DNA from: Nocardia thailandica NBRC 100428
Lineage (GTDB): Bacteria > Actinomycetota > Actinomycetes > Mycobacteriales > Mycobacteriaceae
NCBI RefSeq assembly: GCF_000308795.1
Contig: NZ_BAGK01000312.1
Coordinates: 1-64,000, forward strand
Direction of reading: 5' to 3'
Length of the DNA stretch: 64,000 bases
Part shown: positions 17,552-27,504 of the stretch, in pieces
How the letters are laid out: each line of letters starts with the position of its first letter
Numbering within the stretch: the stretch's first letter is position 1
Position numbers and translations under genes: made by a program
The notes under the pieces: generated by a model
What the model saw: the letters and a program-made list of their open reading frames with translations, nothing else
Told to the model about the DNA's origin: nothing
Database searches by the model: none

Positions 17552-17755
17552 ATGAAACGATGGAACAGGACCGCCCTGGCGGCGGTCGGCGTGTTCGCCG
17601 TGCTCGCTCTCACCGCCGGCCCTGCGCTGGGCGAGCCGGTACGTATCCCGCTCGAGGACGCTGACCCGGTGCCGGTGCCTGTGGCCGACAGCGGGCTCGA
17701 CGGGCTCACCGGATCCGCGCAGTTCCTGGCCTACTGCCTGGCGCACCCACCTTGA
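17552..17755 (+). CDS. Small secreted protein (67 aa)
   Basis: MKRWNRTALAAVGVFAVLAL then TAGPALGEP is a clear signal peptide with cleavage around residue 27. The short mature part is acidic and Pro/Val-rich (IPLEDADPVPVPVADSGLDG) and ends LAYCLAHPP. It is analogous in size and layout to the divergent gene at 16876-17139. Function unknown. Confidence 0.6.
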   Translation: MKRWNRTALAAVGVFAVLALTAGPALGEPVRIPLEDADPVPVPVADSGLDGLTGSAQFLAYCLAHPP

Positions 17756-17756
17756 A

Positions 17757-17952
17757 AGAACTCCGCCAGCCCGGCCACGACCCGCGGGGAAGGATGGTGC
17801 GCTGGCCGGTACGCAGCTGGGACAGGTACGGAGCCGACACCGCCACCCCGCGCGCCGTCAGCGTCGCGGACCGTGGCCAGAGCTGCCGCAGCCCGGTCAA
17901 TCGGTACGTCGAGTGCATGAACGGACCATGAACATGGCTGCGGTCCGGTCAA
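17757..17952 (-). pseudogene. Remnant of an EspR-like XRE regulator
   Basis: Two interleaved frames together give the family pattern of actinobacterial XRE proteins of the EspR type: AAALATVRDADGAR, then SAPYLSQLRTGQRT in another frame, then PSPRVVAGLAEFF in the first frame. The HTH is therefore broken by two frameshifts and the C-terminal dimerisation part is absent. The stretch 17953-18152 beyond it holds nothing. Confidence 0.5.
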
Positions 17953-18152
17953 CGTGCTAGTTCCGGAAACTCACCGGCCTAAAGAGGAAGCGGGGTCGAC
18001 CTCGGTGACATCGCGGCCTGACTGCGTGGGGAGCTGGTCACCTGCCAACTGTTCTGCTTCCGGATGTCGTTCTCCGGCAGAGCTGTTCACCGAGTGACTC
18101 TTTCTGCAGGTCAGGAGGTACTCTTCGAGGTCGGCAGTCGACTCTGTCGTGG

Positions 18153-19499
18153 TCAGCGTCGAAGCGGCTCCGGGAAGAGCCCTACAGTGTCAAGGCGGAT
18201 TCCCAGGTGCTCCTCCAGTGCCCGCACCAAGCCAGCGCCGTCCATCAGCTGAATTCGCTCGTGTCGGCCGGCGAATTCGCGGGCAGACGCTGTGAAGGGG
18301 CCGGTTGTCACAAGGAATCCCTCATCGAATCTCCTCTGCGTTATCACGCCGGCGAACGAACGAACCGCCTCCGCGTCTAGTGCACGAGTTGCATGCTTCA
18401 CGCTTATAGCACAGGTTTTGCGCTGCGGTGATTTGCTAGTCAGAATGAAGTCGACGCTGCTATCGGCCGGGCTTAGGGCGACCGAGCCCCGTCCCATCAC
18501 GGTGAACAAGGCCTGAACTAGCAAGTAGAGATGGGCGGGACCGAGCTTTCGAAGGTTCGGGGTGTCGCGATGGAGGGACGGGTACCTGCCTAAAACCTCG
18601 TCGACCCTGTAGCCGGCAGCGATACCGCTGGCCCATTCCCTGTCGTAGCCGCAGGTCGAGAAGTGCCTCAGGTCGAGTCCCGTATCGCCCCACCATATTC
18701 TTGACTCGCTCTCGCGATCGTCGACGCGGACACCGTTCACATCGTCCGTGAATCCACTTCTGCGCAGGTGGAACTTGACCTCTGGTTTGGAGGCCTCGCA
18801 ACACCATCCGATGACTAAGTCTCTGGGCCAGTGTGACCGTGTATGTGCCAGGCCGTGGGTGGAGCCAATCCGTCTCAATACTGCGGGTCTCCTCAGTACA
18901 CGGCTGAGAACGCGGTCACGCCGTTGTGCTCCGGCAGTATCGAAAAATCTCGACCAGCTGTTGAGGTAGTTGACTTCGCTTTTATGAGCTGAGTCGGGAT
19001 AGTCCTGCCAGATTGGGTCATAGTCGCCATGGTCGGAGGAAGCAGGGCGTAGGTCGAAGCCCGACGGCACCCGCAGAACCAAGCCAGCCGCAGACCGGAA
19101 ATCCGCGAGCACGAGCGTTCCGTCCGTGAGACCCCGCGGGCGCAACCCAGGAACGCCTCGCAGTCCACCGAAGTTGTGGTCGTGGTACGGCAGCAGAATG
19201 TGCACAACCGCATACGCCATCAGGGGATGTGGCTCGAGTCGTAGGAATCCCTGCGATGTGAGTCCGGCCTTCTGGATTCCCAGCAGCGCACCATCCAGCT
19301 GGCCATCACTCAACGCCTCAGCCAGTTCACATGCCGCGATGGCTTCGAGTCTCTGCTGATCTGGTGTACTTGCCTCGGGAACAGGCCTTCGCCGGGTAAT
19401 CAGTCCTTGCTCGAACCACCTCTGACACTCCACGTAGCTGACGCCGGTTGCAGCGGAGCACAGGCGTGCTGCTTGTGCTTTGTTCGACGACTTAGTCAC
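18153..19499 (-). CDS. Mrr-like restriction endonuclease (448 aa)
   Basis: The C-terminal 130 residues carry the PD-(D/E)XK core of Mrr-type nucleases: SSVDFILTSKSPQRKTCAIS then VKHATR (Asp ... x-x-Lys), VRSFAGVITQRRFDEGFLVT, TGPFTASAREFAGRH and IQLMDGAGLVRALEEHLG. The first 40 residues resemble a MerR/HTH-like segment (ARLCSAATGVSYVECQRWFE, QGLITRRR). The middle region is unassigned. Family members usually cut modified or foreign DNA. GTG 19499 has a GAGAAGAG site and lies eight bases inside the upstream membrane-protein gene, so the two are coupled. The lower-GC, rarer-codon feel suggests recent acquisition. Confidence 0.75.
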   Translation of the reverse strand: MTKSSNKAQAARLCSAATGVSYVECQRWFEQGLITRRRPVPEASTPDQQRLEAIAACELAEALSDGQLDGALLGIQKAGLTSQGFLRLEPHPLMAYAVVHILLPYHDHNFGGLRGVPGLRPRGLTDGTLVLADFRSAAGLVLRVPSGFDLRPASSDHGDYDPIWQDYPDSAHKSEVNYLNSWSRFFDTAGAQRRDRVLSRVLRRPAVLRRIGSTHGLAHTRSHWPRDLVIGWCCEASKPEVKFHLRRSGFTDDVNGVRVDDRESESRIWWGDTGLDLRHFSTCGYDREWASGIAAGYRVDEVLGRYPSLHRDTPNLRKLGPAHLYLLVQALFTVMGRGSVALSPADSSVDFILTSKSPQRKTCAISVKHATRALDAEAVRSFAGVITQRRFDEGFLVTTGPFTASAREFAGRHERIQLMDGAGLVRALEEHLGIRLDTVGLFPEPLRR

Positions 19500-19728
19500 G
19501 CTCTTCTCCCTGCGCCGCAGCCGGGCGGCGGAAGGGGCTCGCTGGTCGCCGACCCGCTGTCAGCGCGCCGATCAAGCGGGCGCTAACCCTCGCCCGTTGC
19601 TCCGCGTCGCAGTCTTTCGCCAGAAACTTGGCCGTTCGAACGATCTCGATGTCGGAGACAGTCCTTGCCAAAATGATGACACAGTTGAGTACCCCGACCA
19701 CAAGCAACGTTGTTCCGAACGCGGACAC
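19492..19728 (-). CDS. Small membrane protein coupled to the Mrr-like nuclease (78 aa)
   Basis: GTG 19728 is preceded by GGAGGATGTGAC. The product has one N-terminal membrane helix (FGTTLLVVGVLNCVIILART) and a charged helical tail (DIEIVRTAKFLAKDCDAEQR). Its stop overlaps the nuclease start by eight bases. A membrane partner for an Mrr-type nuclease is unusual and may localise or regulate it. The 450 bp upstream (19729-20178) hold no supportable gene. Confidence 0.6.
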   Translation of the reverse strand: MSAFGTTLLVVGVLNCVIILARTVSDIEIVRTAKFLAKDCDAEQRARVSARLIGALTAGRRPASPFRRPAAAQGEERD

Positions 19729-20178
19729 GTCACATCCTCCGTGCTGTCCGGCGCAGCAGTCAGAGGCAGGTACATGCATCCTGCGCAAGTTTCGACTCAT
19801 CTGTGCACGTGTGGAGGGTGAGCGTCCTTCAGACTCGTTGCAGGACAAGCCGGATACCTGCAAGTAGCGAACCGCGCCCCCGTGCTGGGCACCACCGAAC
19901 TATAGCCGATCTCAGCGGAAGCAGGAAAGGGCACGATCGGGTCTGGACACCACGACGTGGGTGTCCATCAATTGACTCCGTTGCCCTCCACGCCGTGTCG
20001 AGTAAGAGGCCCCACCGGGTTGTGGGTCGACTGCGAGTACCACATCGTCGGTCGAGGTTGCCCGGCCGAGCATCGGCCCACGCGAGTTCGGCCGCGATCG
20101 ACAGGCGAACTTGTCTGGCGATCACCGGTGTAAACGCGCCGTCGGGCAGATCGCGTGACACCCGTGGCGCGTCGGTGG

Positions 20179-20399
20179 TCAGGCTCTTGACTCACCAGCA
20201 AATGATGTATCAAGTGATCGGCGCCCGCCCGTCGAGCCGCCGAGGACGACCACGAACTGGGTTACGGTTTTGTGCTGTCCAGGGTGCAGAGATACCTCGA
20301 CGATCAGGTCAGTGGGGTTGGGTGTGATCACATCTCGGTTCGGGCCAACCTGCCAACGCCGGACCTGTTCATCGTGGTTGGTCACCATCTATTGATCAT
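20179..20399 (-). pseudogene. Frameshifted copy of the small protein at 4074-4352
   Basis: The frame starting MVTNHDEQVRRWQVGP aligns with VSNFDEQRRQWRVEP of the protein at 4074-4352, and TDLIVEV with DTMIVEF. The equivalent start, ATGATC at 20399, is one base out of frame with this segment, which identifies a single-base deletion just after the start codon. The C-terminal part has also diverged. The following 371 bp (20400-20770) contain only weak frames. Confidence 0.5.
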
Positions 20400-20770
20400 C
20401 GGTGTACTACGGGTCGAGGTAGTCTGCCCACGCCGATATCGTTACAGGCGTTCGGTCATCGACATGACTGTCACTCAGCTCGCGACGCGCCGCTGCCGCT
20501 TGGTAGTCGTCGAGGAGCCGGAAGAAGGCTCCAGTCCGGTCTCGCCCTCCGGAAGGTGGTGCTCGATCGCTGCGGCCCAGTCAAGCGACATCCCCCAGTC
20601 GAACATCGATCCCAGCCATCCCGAATGGTTCCGTCGGGGCAGGCTCGAACTCCTCGAGGCTCGGTGCAAACCACAACACAGCTCATACCTGATCCCCGGC
20701 ACCCGAGTCGGCCAGCGGCCCCGCAATACCGACGGGCGCTGCTATTCGGGCGGCACCAGGCTGACGGCGT

Positions 20771-23700
20771 TTAGAGCTCGGGTCCGAAGTCGGGTCGAGG
20801 TGACGGCCGGTCGTCGATGTCGAGGGTGTCGTCGACGGTACAGGACGGCTCTGGTGGGAAGGTGGGTGTGCGCGGGTGATTCTCGGCGGGGCACTGCGTC
20901 GGGGGCAGATCCTGACGGTGCTGCTGCTCGTCCTCATGGGCGGTGAGGCTAGCGGTCAGATTCCGGCGCACCGTGTCCACCGAGTGTCGGCGCTGGAGGG
21001 TCTGCTCGGCTTCGAATTCTTTGCGGCGTTGGACTATTCGTTCGGCTGCTGCGGTTTCGGTCTGTGCGAGCTGATCGGTGAGTTCAGTGATTGCTCGATG
21101 CTGTTGCCGGGCAGCGGTGCGGGCCTGATCGTGGGAGACGGTGGCGGCGCGCAGCTCGATGGTGAGGCTGTTGATCCGGGACTGGATAGGGGCGCGTTCG
21201 CGGCGGCGCCGCGTCGAGATTTGGTCGAGTTCGGTTCGGGCGGCGTCGAGCTCGGCGGCTACCCGGTGGAGTTCGCGCGCGGCGAGGTCGCGGCGCCGTG
21301 CAGACTCGTGTGCTTCGCGCCTGGCTGTGTCGAGTTCGGTCCGGTGCCGGGTGAGAAGTGGGTCAGGTGGTTGGTGGTCGGGGAAGCGTCGCCGGGCGGG
21401 TCCGTAGAGGTCGAAGTCTTCTTCCAGGGTGGTGAGTCGGTGGCGTAGTTCGGTGATCGTGTCGGCGAGCTCGTCGTCGCTGAGCTGCTGGATCGGAGTC
21501 AGTGCGAGCGGTGGTGTGGTGGGTGGGTGGTCGCGGATCCAGGCTTCGATGGCCGCGCGGCCGGTGGTGTCGAGGGTGCGCCAGTCGCGGCGCAGTATCG
21601 CCAGCGCGGCTGGTGGGGGTTTGGTGGCGGTGAGGTGAGTGCAGCGTGCCGCGAGGTGTTCGGTCGGGTGGTGTTCGGGGATCCCGGTGTGGCCGTTGTC
21701 GCGGCAGGGTTGGCACAGTCCGTCGTCGGATCGGCGCGGTGGGATCGGTGTGGTGTCGGTGCGGGAGCGTTCGAGGTTGCATTCGACGCAGGCCAGCCCT
21801 TCGACGGGTGCTGCGGCGGCCCGGTCGTAGTCCAGCGGGAACCCGGTCGACGCTCTCGTTGGGTCGTCGGGTTCCTCGGATGCTGTGTCTGGGTTGTCGG
21901 CGACGTAGGCCTCGGCGATGTCGAGTCCGGCGGCTTCGACCGGGTCGAACTCGGGGCGGGTGCGAGTCGGGTCGAGGTACTCGCGGTGATCGCGGGCAGC
22001 GCGGCGGGGGGTGGTTGTCTGGTGTTCGGAGCGTTGATACACGCCGGGGTCGGTGGTGGGTGTGCAGGCGTGGATGAGGTCACGGTGTTGCGGGAATTGT
22101 TGTGCCGCCCACTGCAGGCGTGCCTTGGCGACAGGGAAGCTGTAGCGGTAGAGGGTGTCGGCGACCGCGTTCAGCACCGCTTGCTGTGCCTCGGTGAGGG
22201 TGGTTTGCAGGTTCTGGAACGCGGTGAAGGCGCTATCGACATGTCCGGACGCGAACATGGCAGCGATCCGATCGAGGTGCTGAACAGCGGGATCGGTTGT
22301 GGCTTCGTCCTGGGCAGTCGCTGCCTCAGTGTGTTCGGAGACGCGGTGCAGGCCGGGTTCTGGTGTAGGTTCCGGCTTTGCCGATGGAGGTTGGGGCGCC
22401 ATATGGATTGTCTGTTCAGGGTCGAATGCAGATGGTTCGGTGGCGACTGGCTGGTCGTCGGTGGGGGTGTGGTGGACGAGGGTGTCGATGCGCCAGCTGA
22501 GTGCGGCGGCGAGTTGATCGGCGCGCAGTGCGGGCGCATCTGCCGGTTGTGCGGCTTGCAGGAGTTCGTAGGCGGTGGCCAGCAGATCCCGCGGGTGCCA
22601 GTCGGTGGCGCGTTCGACGGCAGCGACCAGGCGCGGCCAGCCCGCCTGGGCGGCGACCTGGGCGGCGAGGTCGGGGCCGAGGATGTCATCGAGGTCGGCG
22701 AGCCAGGGCGGGCGTAGCCGATCCCCATGCGTGGTGTCGAGTGCGGAAGCCTCCAGTTCCAGGCGCGCCCACAGAGCCGCAGCGGGCATCTCATCGGGCA
22801 GGGCCCGTTCGGCCGCGGCGGTGGTGAGCAGGATTTCGATGTCGAGTCCAGCCTGGGCGGCGAGGTCGATCTTGTCCGCGATCACCGGCCAGTAGACGTC
22901 AGCGCTGACGCGGGAGTCGATGCGGTCGCAGACTTCCTGCCACCGGTGCCGGGGCAGTTTCGGGTCGCCGAGGACCGCGGCGATGCGCGCGTCGAGCACG
23001 CATTGGTGGTTCTTCTCGACGGCGGTATGGCGTGGTGGTCCGGTGGGCCGGTGGTCGCTGTCGGGGATGGCGAGCCCGGCCCGCCACACCGCCACTCCGC
23101 TCAACAGGCCCGGGTCGGTGCGGAGCAAGGGCCGCGCCCACACGGGTGCGGTGGTCGCCGTCCACGCCGCGGTCGCGTCAGTGATCTGACGAGCCAAGGA
23201 GGCGATGATGCGTGCCCGGGCGAGTACCGGTGCGCTGATGTCGGCTGCGACAGTTCCGGCGGGTAGACCGGGTGTCCATGCCAGGGGTCCGGTGCCCGCG
23301 GAGTGGGCGCCGGTGGGGTCCAGGCGCCAGTCCAGGACCGCGGCGCGATCACGGGCAGAGTCGAGCTCGCGTTCTTCGACGGCGGCGCGGAGCTCGTCGG
23401 CGGGGTCGGCGCCGGCGAGTGCCAGCAGCGCCAGGTGCTGGCGCAGGACGGGGTATGCGGGGCTGTCGGTGAGGTTGTCGACGAGTTCATCGGCGAGCTG
23501 ATCCAGCGTGGCGAGTTGTGGTTCACCGAGCGCGTGTTCGGCGGCCAGGCCGAGGGTGTCGAGGTAGATGTCGATGGCGGGACCGATGCGCTGGTGCGGG
23601 TCGAGAGCATCGCGCAGTTGGGTGTGCGCGGATTTCTGTGCGCCGTCGCGTTCCAGGATCCGGGTCAGATGCTCGACGGCGGTGCGTGGATAGTGCGCGG

Positions 23701-26671
23701 GTTCGGTGTAGATGGCGCCCTCTTCGCCGTCCAGCGCGGTGACCACGTAGGCGTGGTTGGCGTGCACGCCGCGGGTCATCGCGACGTAGAACTGCTGGCG
23801 TGTTTCGCTGCCGGTGAGCGCGACGTGGCAGGTGTCGGCGGTGATTCCCTGTGCGGAGTCGATCGTCGCCGCATACCCCAAATGCACGTGCGCGCGGACG
23901 TAGTCGGCAGGCAGTAGCACGAGTTCACCGGTTGCGCGGCCGTGTGATCGGTGCTCGACAGTCAGTGAACCGGCGTCGTGGACGGTGGTGACGGTCCAGG
24001 CGTAGCCGTTGCGCACCCAGTCTGTGGTGCCGAACCGGAGGCGGGGATCGTTGCGGCGGGTGCGCACGATGTCGCCGACCGAGGCGAGTAGTCCGTCGCG
24101 TAGGGCTGCGCTCGGGGCGGATTCGGTGCCGGACTTGGCGAGTCGTTCAACGCGTGCGCGGGCGTTGAGCTGACCGACCACGTCGTGGCTGCTGGCCAGC
24201 ATGATGGTGTTGTGGCCGGAGGCGATGTCACGGGCCCAGGCTTGGTAGGTGTCTTCGTGGATGCTGCCGGTGTGCCCGGCGTGGACGCGGTCGTTGTCGA
24301 GGTACCACGCCAACGCCATGGGGTCCCCGTCGCGTATGCCGATGGATGCGGTGGCTTCGCCGGTGGAGGCGAAGCGGACCACGTGCGACAGGGTCAGGAC
24401 TTGTTCGGGGGTGGCGTGAGTCATGTCGGTGTGGGCGCCGCCGGCTTCGATCGCGGGCAGCTGGCGGTCGTCGCCGAGGCATCGGATCGTTGCGCCGCGG
24501 CTGGTGAGGAACTGCAGCAGTTTCAGTCGTTTGGTGTTGCCGAGTTTGACGTGCTCGTCGACGATCACGAGTGTCTCGGTGTCGATGTCGAGGACCCACT
24601 GCGGCAGCGACGGCGGATACTCCCGCGCCAGGGCGAGGTTGTTCGGTCCGGGGGTGTGGCGGGCGACGACGTCGAGTAGTTTGTCGACGGTTTCGGCACG
24701 GGTACCGATGGACTCACCCAGGACAGCCGAGGCCGCGGCGGTCGGTGCCAGACCGAGGACTGTTCCACCGCTGGATTGCCAGGCGGTGGTGAGGACTTTC
24801 ATGGCGGTGGTCTTGCCGGTGCCTGCGGGGGCGTTCGAGGTGTGGACGCGCATACCGGAGGTGGCGAAGGCGTCGATGACCGCGGCTTGGCCGGCATTCA
24901 ACCGCCGATCGGGATGAGCGGTGTTGTAGTCGGCCACTGCGGCCGAGACCAAGTCGGTGGGCAGGATGCGAGCGCCGGTGGTCAGTGAGAGGGCGATGAG
25001 TTCGGCTTCGACGGCGAGTGTGTCGGTGGTGGTGTAGACCTGGGAGTTCGCGCGGGTGTGTAGCGAGGTGCCGTCGCGGCGGCGCAGATACTGGGGGATC
25101 GCGTGCAGGGCCGGTTCTTGGGTGAGGTCTGGATCGCCGCGCGCGATCACCGACGGCGCGGCAATGGCAGCGGCGAAGACTCGCTCGGAGACCGTCTGCC
25201 ACTCGTCGGGTGGGACGAGTCCGCGCAGTTGTCGTTCGGTTTCAGCGCGTAGGTTGAATTCGCGCCAGGTCGGTCGGCGCTCGGACAGCGCGGTGAGTGT
25301 GCGCTGCGCGGTGGTGGTGATGAAGGCCTCGGTCGGGGCGGGCCGGCTCGTCTGCGGGGGTGTCAAGACCTGGGTGAGGAGGTCGTCGACGGCGTCTTGG
25401 CTTCCGAGGACCGTGGCGGCTTGGCGGCGCCAGTGGTCTCGTTGGTGTCCGTGGGAGCGGGGGAGGTGTTTGTGCGGCCGGGTTTCGAGGGTGGCTTGTT
25501 CGGCGAGTTGGTGCATTTCAGCGGGGTCCGGCTCGCGGCCGAACGTGGTCTGGAAGGCGTGGGTGAGTTGGTCGAGGCGGGTGCTGATCGCGGCACGGCG
25601 CTGGGACCAGGCGTCGATGAGTTCGACCGGGACACCGATGATCTCGCGGATCGCCAGGTCGTGGACGTTGCGGTCACCGCGGTTGGCGAACCGCATCCCG
25701 AGGGCGGTTTCGAGGTAGTGCTCGATGCGGGTGTCATAGATTTCCGACGCGGTGACCTGGGCTTCATACAGGCTGCGTGAGTCCAGGGTGCGCCACTTGC
25801 CGTCGGGGGCGCGGACCTTGTTCGCGATCAGATAGTGCGCGTGCAGGTCCGGATCGCCGGCACGGGAGTCCCGATGAGTGAACGCGGCCGCCACCATCCC
25901 GTCGACATCGACCTGCCGTACACCGTTGCGACCCATCCGCGTGAACACCGCCTGCCCCTCCAGCCAGCGCAGCGCGTCACCGATCGCGCACTGATGCGCG
26001 GCCTCGATCCGGGCTGCGATGTCAGGTGGGGCGAGCGCCCACACGACCGACACCGACTTCACCGGGCTGAAAGTGATGTCGAACCCGGCCACAGCTACCC
26101 GCGCCGGGCGCGAGTTCTTCGCCACCCACCCCGACAGTTCGCGCGCGTTCAACGGTGCACGACCGTACTCGAGCGTGAACATTCCGGTGGCGACTTCGGT
26201 GCGGATTTCTGCTCTTTCCATCGCGGAAATAGCGTCGGTCGGGTCCCTGTTTCGGGCAACGTTGTAGGCGCGGTAGGCGTCGCGGCACAGGTTGCGGTAT
26301 TCGGAGGAGGGTGCGTGTTCGGCGAATTTCGCGCCGAGTTTGATCGCCTTGTCCGCGGCGCGGATGGCCTGGTGGGTGTTGGCGCCGAGCGCGATCTGGG
26401 TGTCGATTACGTGGTCGGCGATCGCGTCGGCGTTGGGGTGAATGCCTTGTCCGAACAGGTTTTCCATCTGCTGCTCGGTGACTTCGTCACCGTCGGTGAG
26501 GCCGAGACCGGCCAGGCCGGAGCCTCGCCAGCGTCCTGGTGCTTCGCCGTAAGCGCTGTAGTAGTCGGCCAGCGAGGACCGGCCACGCGCAGTCGTGTCG
26601 TTGGCGGCGATATTGCGCAGATAGTAGAGGTAGCCGTTTCCTGCGGCGACCTTGTGAATGGTCGCGACCAT
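20771..26671 (-). CDS. traA: MobF-family conjugative relaxase-helicase, TraA/TrwC type (1966 aa)
   Basis: Nicks the transferred strand at oriT and unwinds it during conjugation. The N-terminal TrwC relaxase domain (about residues 1-330) shows candidate nicking tyrosines (GYLYYLRN, ADYYSAYGEAPGRW) and the HUH metal triad His266, His277 and His279 (FTHRDSR, DPDLHAHYLIANKV). A RecD/TraI-type helicase follows with Walker A SNAPAGTGKTTAM (about 612-624), Walker B VIVDEH (703-708) and motif LGDDRQLPAIEAGGA. After a long linker, a zinc-binding stretch (CVECNLERSR ... CQPCRDN) and a coiled coil close the protein. The zinc module and the segment before it are homologous to the product of 27505-29139. 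It is the last gene of the transfer operon. Confidence 0.93.
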   Translation of the reverse strand: MVATIHKVAAGNGYLYYLRNIAANDTTARGRSSLADYYSAYGEAPGRWRGSGLAGLGLTDGDEVTEQQMENLFGQGIHPNADAIADHVIDTQIALGANTHQAIRAADKAIKLGAKFAEHAPSSEYRNLCRDAYRAYNVARNRDPTDAISAMERAEIRTEVATGMFTLEYGRAPLNARELSGWVAKNSRPARVAVAGFDITFSPVKSVSVVWALAPPDIAARIEAAHQCAIGDALRWLEGQAVFTRMGRNGVRQVDVDGMVAAAFTHRDSRAGDPDLHAHYLIANKVRAPDGKWRTLDSRSLYEAQVTASEIYDTRIEHYLETALGMRFANRGDRNVHDLAIREIIGVPVELIDAWSQRRAAISTRLDQLTHAFQTTFGREPDPAEMHQLAEQATLETRPHKHLPRSHGHQRDHWRRQAATVLGSQDAVDDLLTQVLTPPQTSRPAPTEAFITTTAQRTLTALSERRPTWREFNLRAETERQLRGLVPPDEWQTVSERVFAAAIAAPSVIARGDPDLTQEPALHAIPQYLRRRDGTSLHTRANSQVYTTTDTLAVEAELIALSLTTGARILPTDLVSAAVADYNTAHPDRRLNAGQAAVIDAFATSGMRVHTSNAPAGTGKTTAMKVLTTAWQSSGGTVLGLAPTAAASAVLGESIGTRAETVDKLLDVVARHTPGPNNLALAREYPPSLPQWVLDIDTETLVIVDEHVKLGNTKRLKLLQFLTSRGATIRCLGDDRQLPAIEAGGAHTDMTHATPEQVLTLSHVVRFASTGEATASIGIRDGDPMALAWYLDNDRVHAGHTGSIHEDTYQAWARDIASGHNTIMLASSHDVVGQLNARARVERLAKSGTESAPSAALRDGLLASVGDIVRTRRNDPRLRFGTTDWVRNGYAWTVTTVHDAGSLTVEHRSHGRATGELVLLPADYVRAHVHLGYAATIDSAQGITADTCHVALTGSETRQQFYVAMTRGVHANHAYVVTALDGEEGAIYTEPAHYPRTAVEHLTRILERDGAQKSAHTQLRDALDPHQRIGPAIDIYLDTLGLAAEHALGEPQLATLDQLADELVDNLTDSPAYPVLRQHLALLALAGADPADELRAAVEERELDSARDRAAVLDWRLDPTGAHSAGTGPLAWTPGLPAGTVAADISAPVLARARIIASLARQITDATAAWTATTAPVWARPLLRTDPGLLSGVAVWRAGLAIPDSDHRPTGPPRHTAVEKNHQCVLDARIAAVLGDPKLPRHRWQEVCDRIDSRVSADVYWPVIADKIDLAAQAGLDIEILLTTAAAERALPDEMPAAALWARLELEASALDTTHGDRLRPPWLADLDDILGPDLAAQVAAQAGWPRLVAAVERATDWHPRDLLATAYELLQAAQPADAPALRADQLAAALSWRIDTLVHHTPTDDQPVATEPSAFDPEQTIHMAPQPPSAKPEPTPEPGLHRVSEHTEAATAQDEATTDPAVQHLDRIAAMFASGHVDSAFTAFQNLQTTLTEAQQAVLNAVADTLYRYSFPVAKARLQWAAQQFPQHRDLIHACTPTTDPGVYQRSEHQTTTPRRAARDHREYLDPTRTRPEFDPVEAAGLDIAEAYVADNPDTASEEPDDPTRASTGFPLDYDRAAAAPVEGLACVECNLERSRTDTTPIPPRRSDDGLCQPCRDNGHTGIPEHHPTEHLAARCTHLTATKPPPAALAILRRDWRTLDTTGRAAIEAWIRDHPPTTPPLALTPIQQLSDDELADTITELRHRLTTLEEDFDLYGPARRRFPDHQPPDPLLTRHRTELDTARREAHESARRRDLAARELHRVAAELDAARTELDQISTRRRRERAPIQSRINSLTIELRAATVSHDQARTAARQQHRAITELTDQLAQTETAAAERIVQRRKEFEAEQTLQRRHSVDTVRRNLTASLTAHEDEQQHRQDLPPTQCPAENHPRTPTFPPEPSCTVDDTLDIDDRPSPRPDFGPEL

Positions 26672-26724
26672 GCTTCAATGGAGCGCCTGAAATGGTCTGT
26701 AATTCAAGGTGTTCGGCGATATTC

Positions 26725-27426
26725 TCAGGAACGGGTGGGCTGTTTTCGCTGGTCGTGACGAAACTGGTATCCGAGATGCCAGATGTGTGCTTGTGAAAAG
26801 TGAGGGAGGACGGGGGGTTTGGAGGGTGCGGCAATGCGGAGAGGAGGAGTGGTGAGTTGGTTGGGAGCGGCGGAGCGCGGTGACGAGGCGGGGTGTGGTG
26901 GTGGGTGGATCAAGGAGGATGCGTGCGTCAGCGGTGTGGCCTGGCTGCTGTTGCCGGGTGCGCCGGACTGCCGGGCCTGCGATTCGCCTCGGTCCCCGCG
27001 CTGCGGCGCGGGGAACGTCGGCCGGGCGCGGACCGCTGACGTGCAGCCGCGGAGGTGCAGTGGCGGCGCAACGTGGTGCCATCCGATCGGGTCGCGTAAC
27101 GGCGGCCCGTCGTTGGCGACGACGTCACCGAACACCCGTGATCGGCGTTGGCAGAAGTCCCAGCGTGCGGCGAGATGTTCATCGCCGCGGTCGGGGTGAT
27201 CGTTGAGCGCGGCCAAGACACGTCGCAGAACAACCGCGACGTTTGTGTCGGTGGAGGCGTGGATGGCGAATCGCTCGACGTGGCGGACACGATCATGCGG
27301 TCGATAGCCGAGGAAGGCGGTGTCGTTGTCAGCGACTGAGATGGTGACCACGCGGATGTCGGCACGGCGAGTGGCGCGGGAGACGGTGAGAGGCCGGGCA
27401 CGACGGTGACGGGCACGACGCAGCAC
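26725..27426 (-). CDS. Small basic protein upstream of the relaxase (233 aa)
   Basis: GTG 27426 has an ideal GGAGG site five bases away. The first 100 residues look folded (TISVADNDTAFLGYRPHDRV, HVERFAIHASTDTNVAVVLR, RVLAALNDHPDRGDEHLAAR). The rest is Pro/Ser/Arg-rich and probably disordered, so a shorter true product cannot be excluded. It begins 78 bp after the preceding gene and ends 53 bp before the relaxase start. Small basic proteins in this position are often relaxosome accessory factors; that role is inferred from position only. Confidence 0.55.
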   Translation of the reverse strand: MLRRARHRRARPLTVSRATRRADIRVVTISVADNDTAFLGYRPHDRVRHVERFAIHASTDTNVAVVLRRVLAALNDHPDRGDEHLAARWDFCQRRSRVFGDVVANDGPPLRDPIGWHHVAPPLHLRGCTSAVRARPTFPAPQRGDRGESQARQSGAPGNSSQATPLTHASSLIHPPPHPASSPRSAAPNQLTTPPLRIAAPSKPPVLPHFSQAHIWHLGYQFRHDQRKQPTRS

Positions 27427-27504
27427 GGGATCCTCCGATCTGAGCGAAGGGCGGGGCGCCGTCCGGGACTGGACGACGCCCCGCGAACGCGTGGCTCGGA
27501 AAAG

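Noticed and set aside
19829..20161. A 110-codon minus-strand frame
   Set aside because: The first 40 residues look faintly protein-like, but there is no ribosome site and the rest is Arg-rich; not enough to call a gene.
20272..20946. A 224-codon plus-strand frame at the 3' side of the relaxase gene
   Set aside because: It runs into the antisense of the relaxase gene and has no recognisable start or domain.
21527..22717. A 396-codon plus-strand frame inside the relaxase gene
   Set aside because: It is antisense to the relaxase C-terminal region, has no ribosome site and shows shadow composition.
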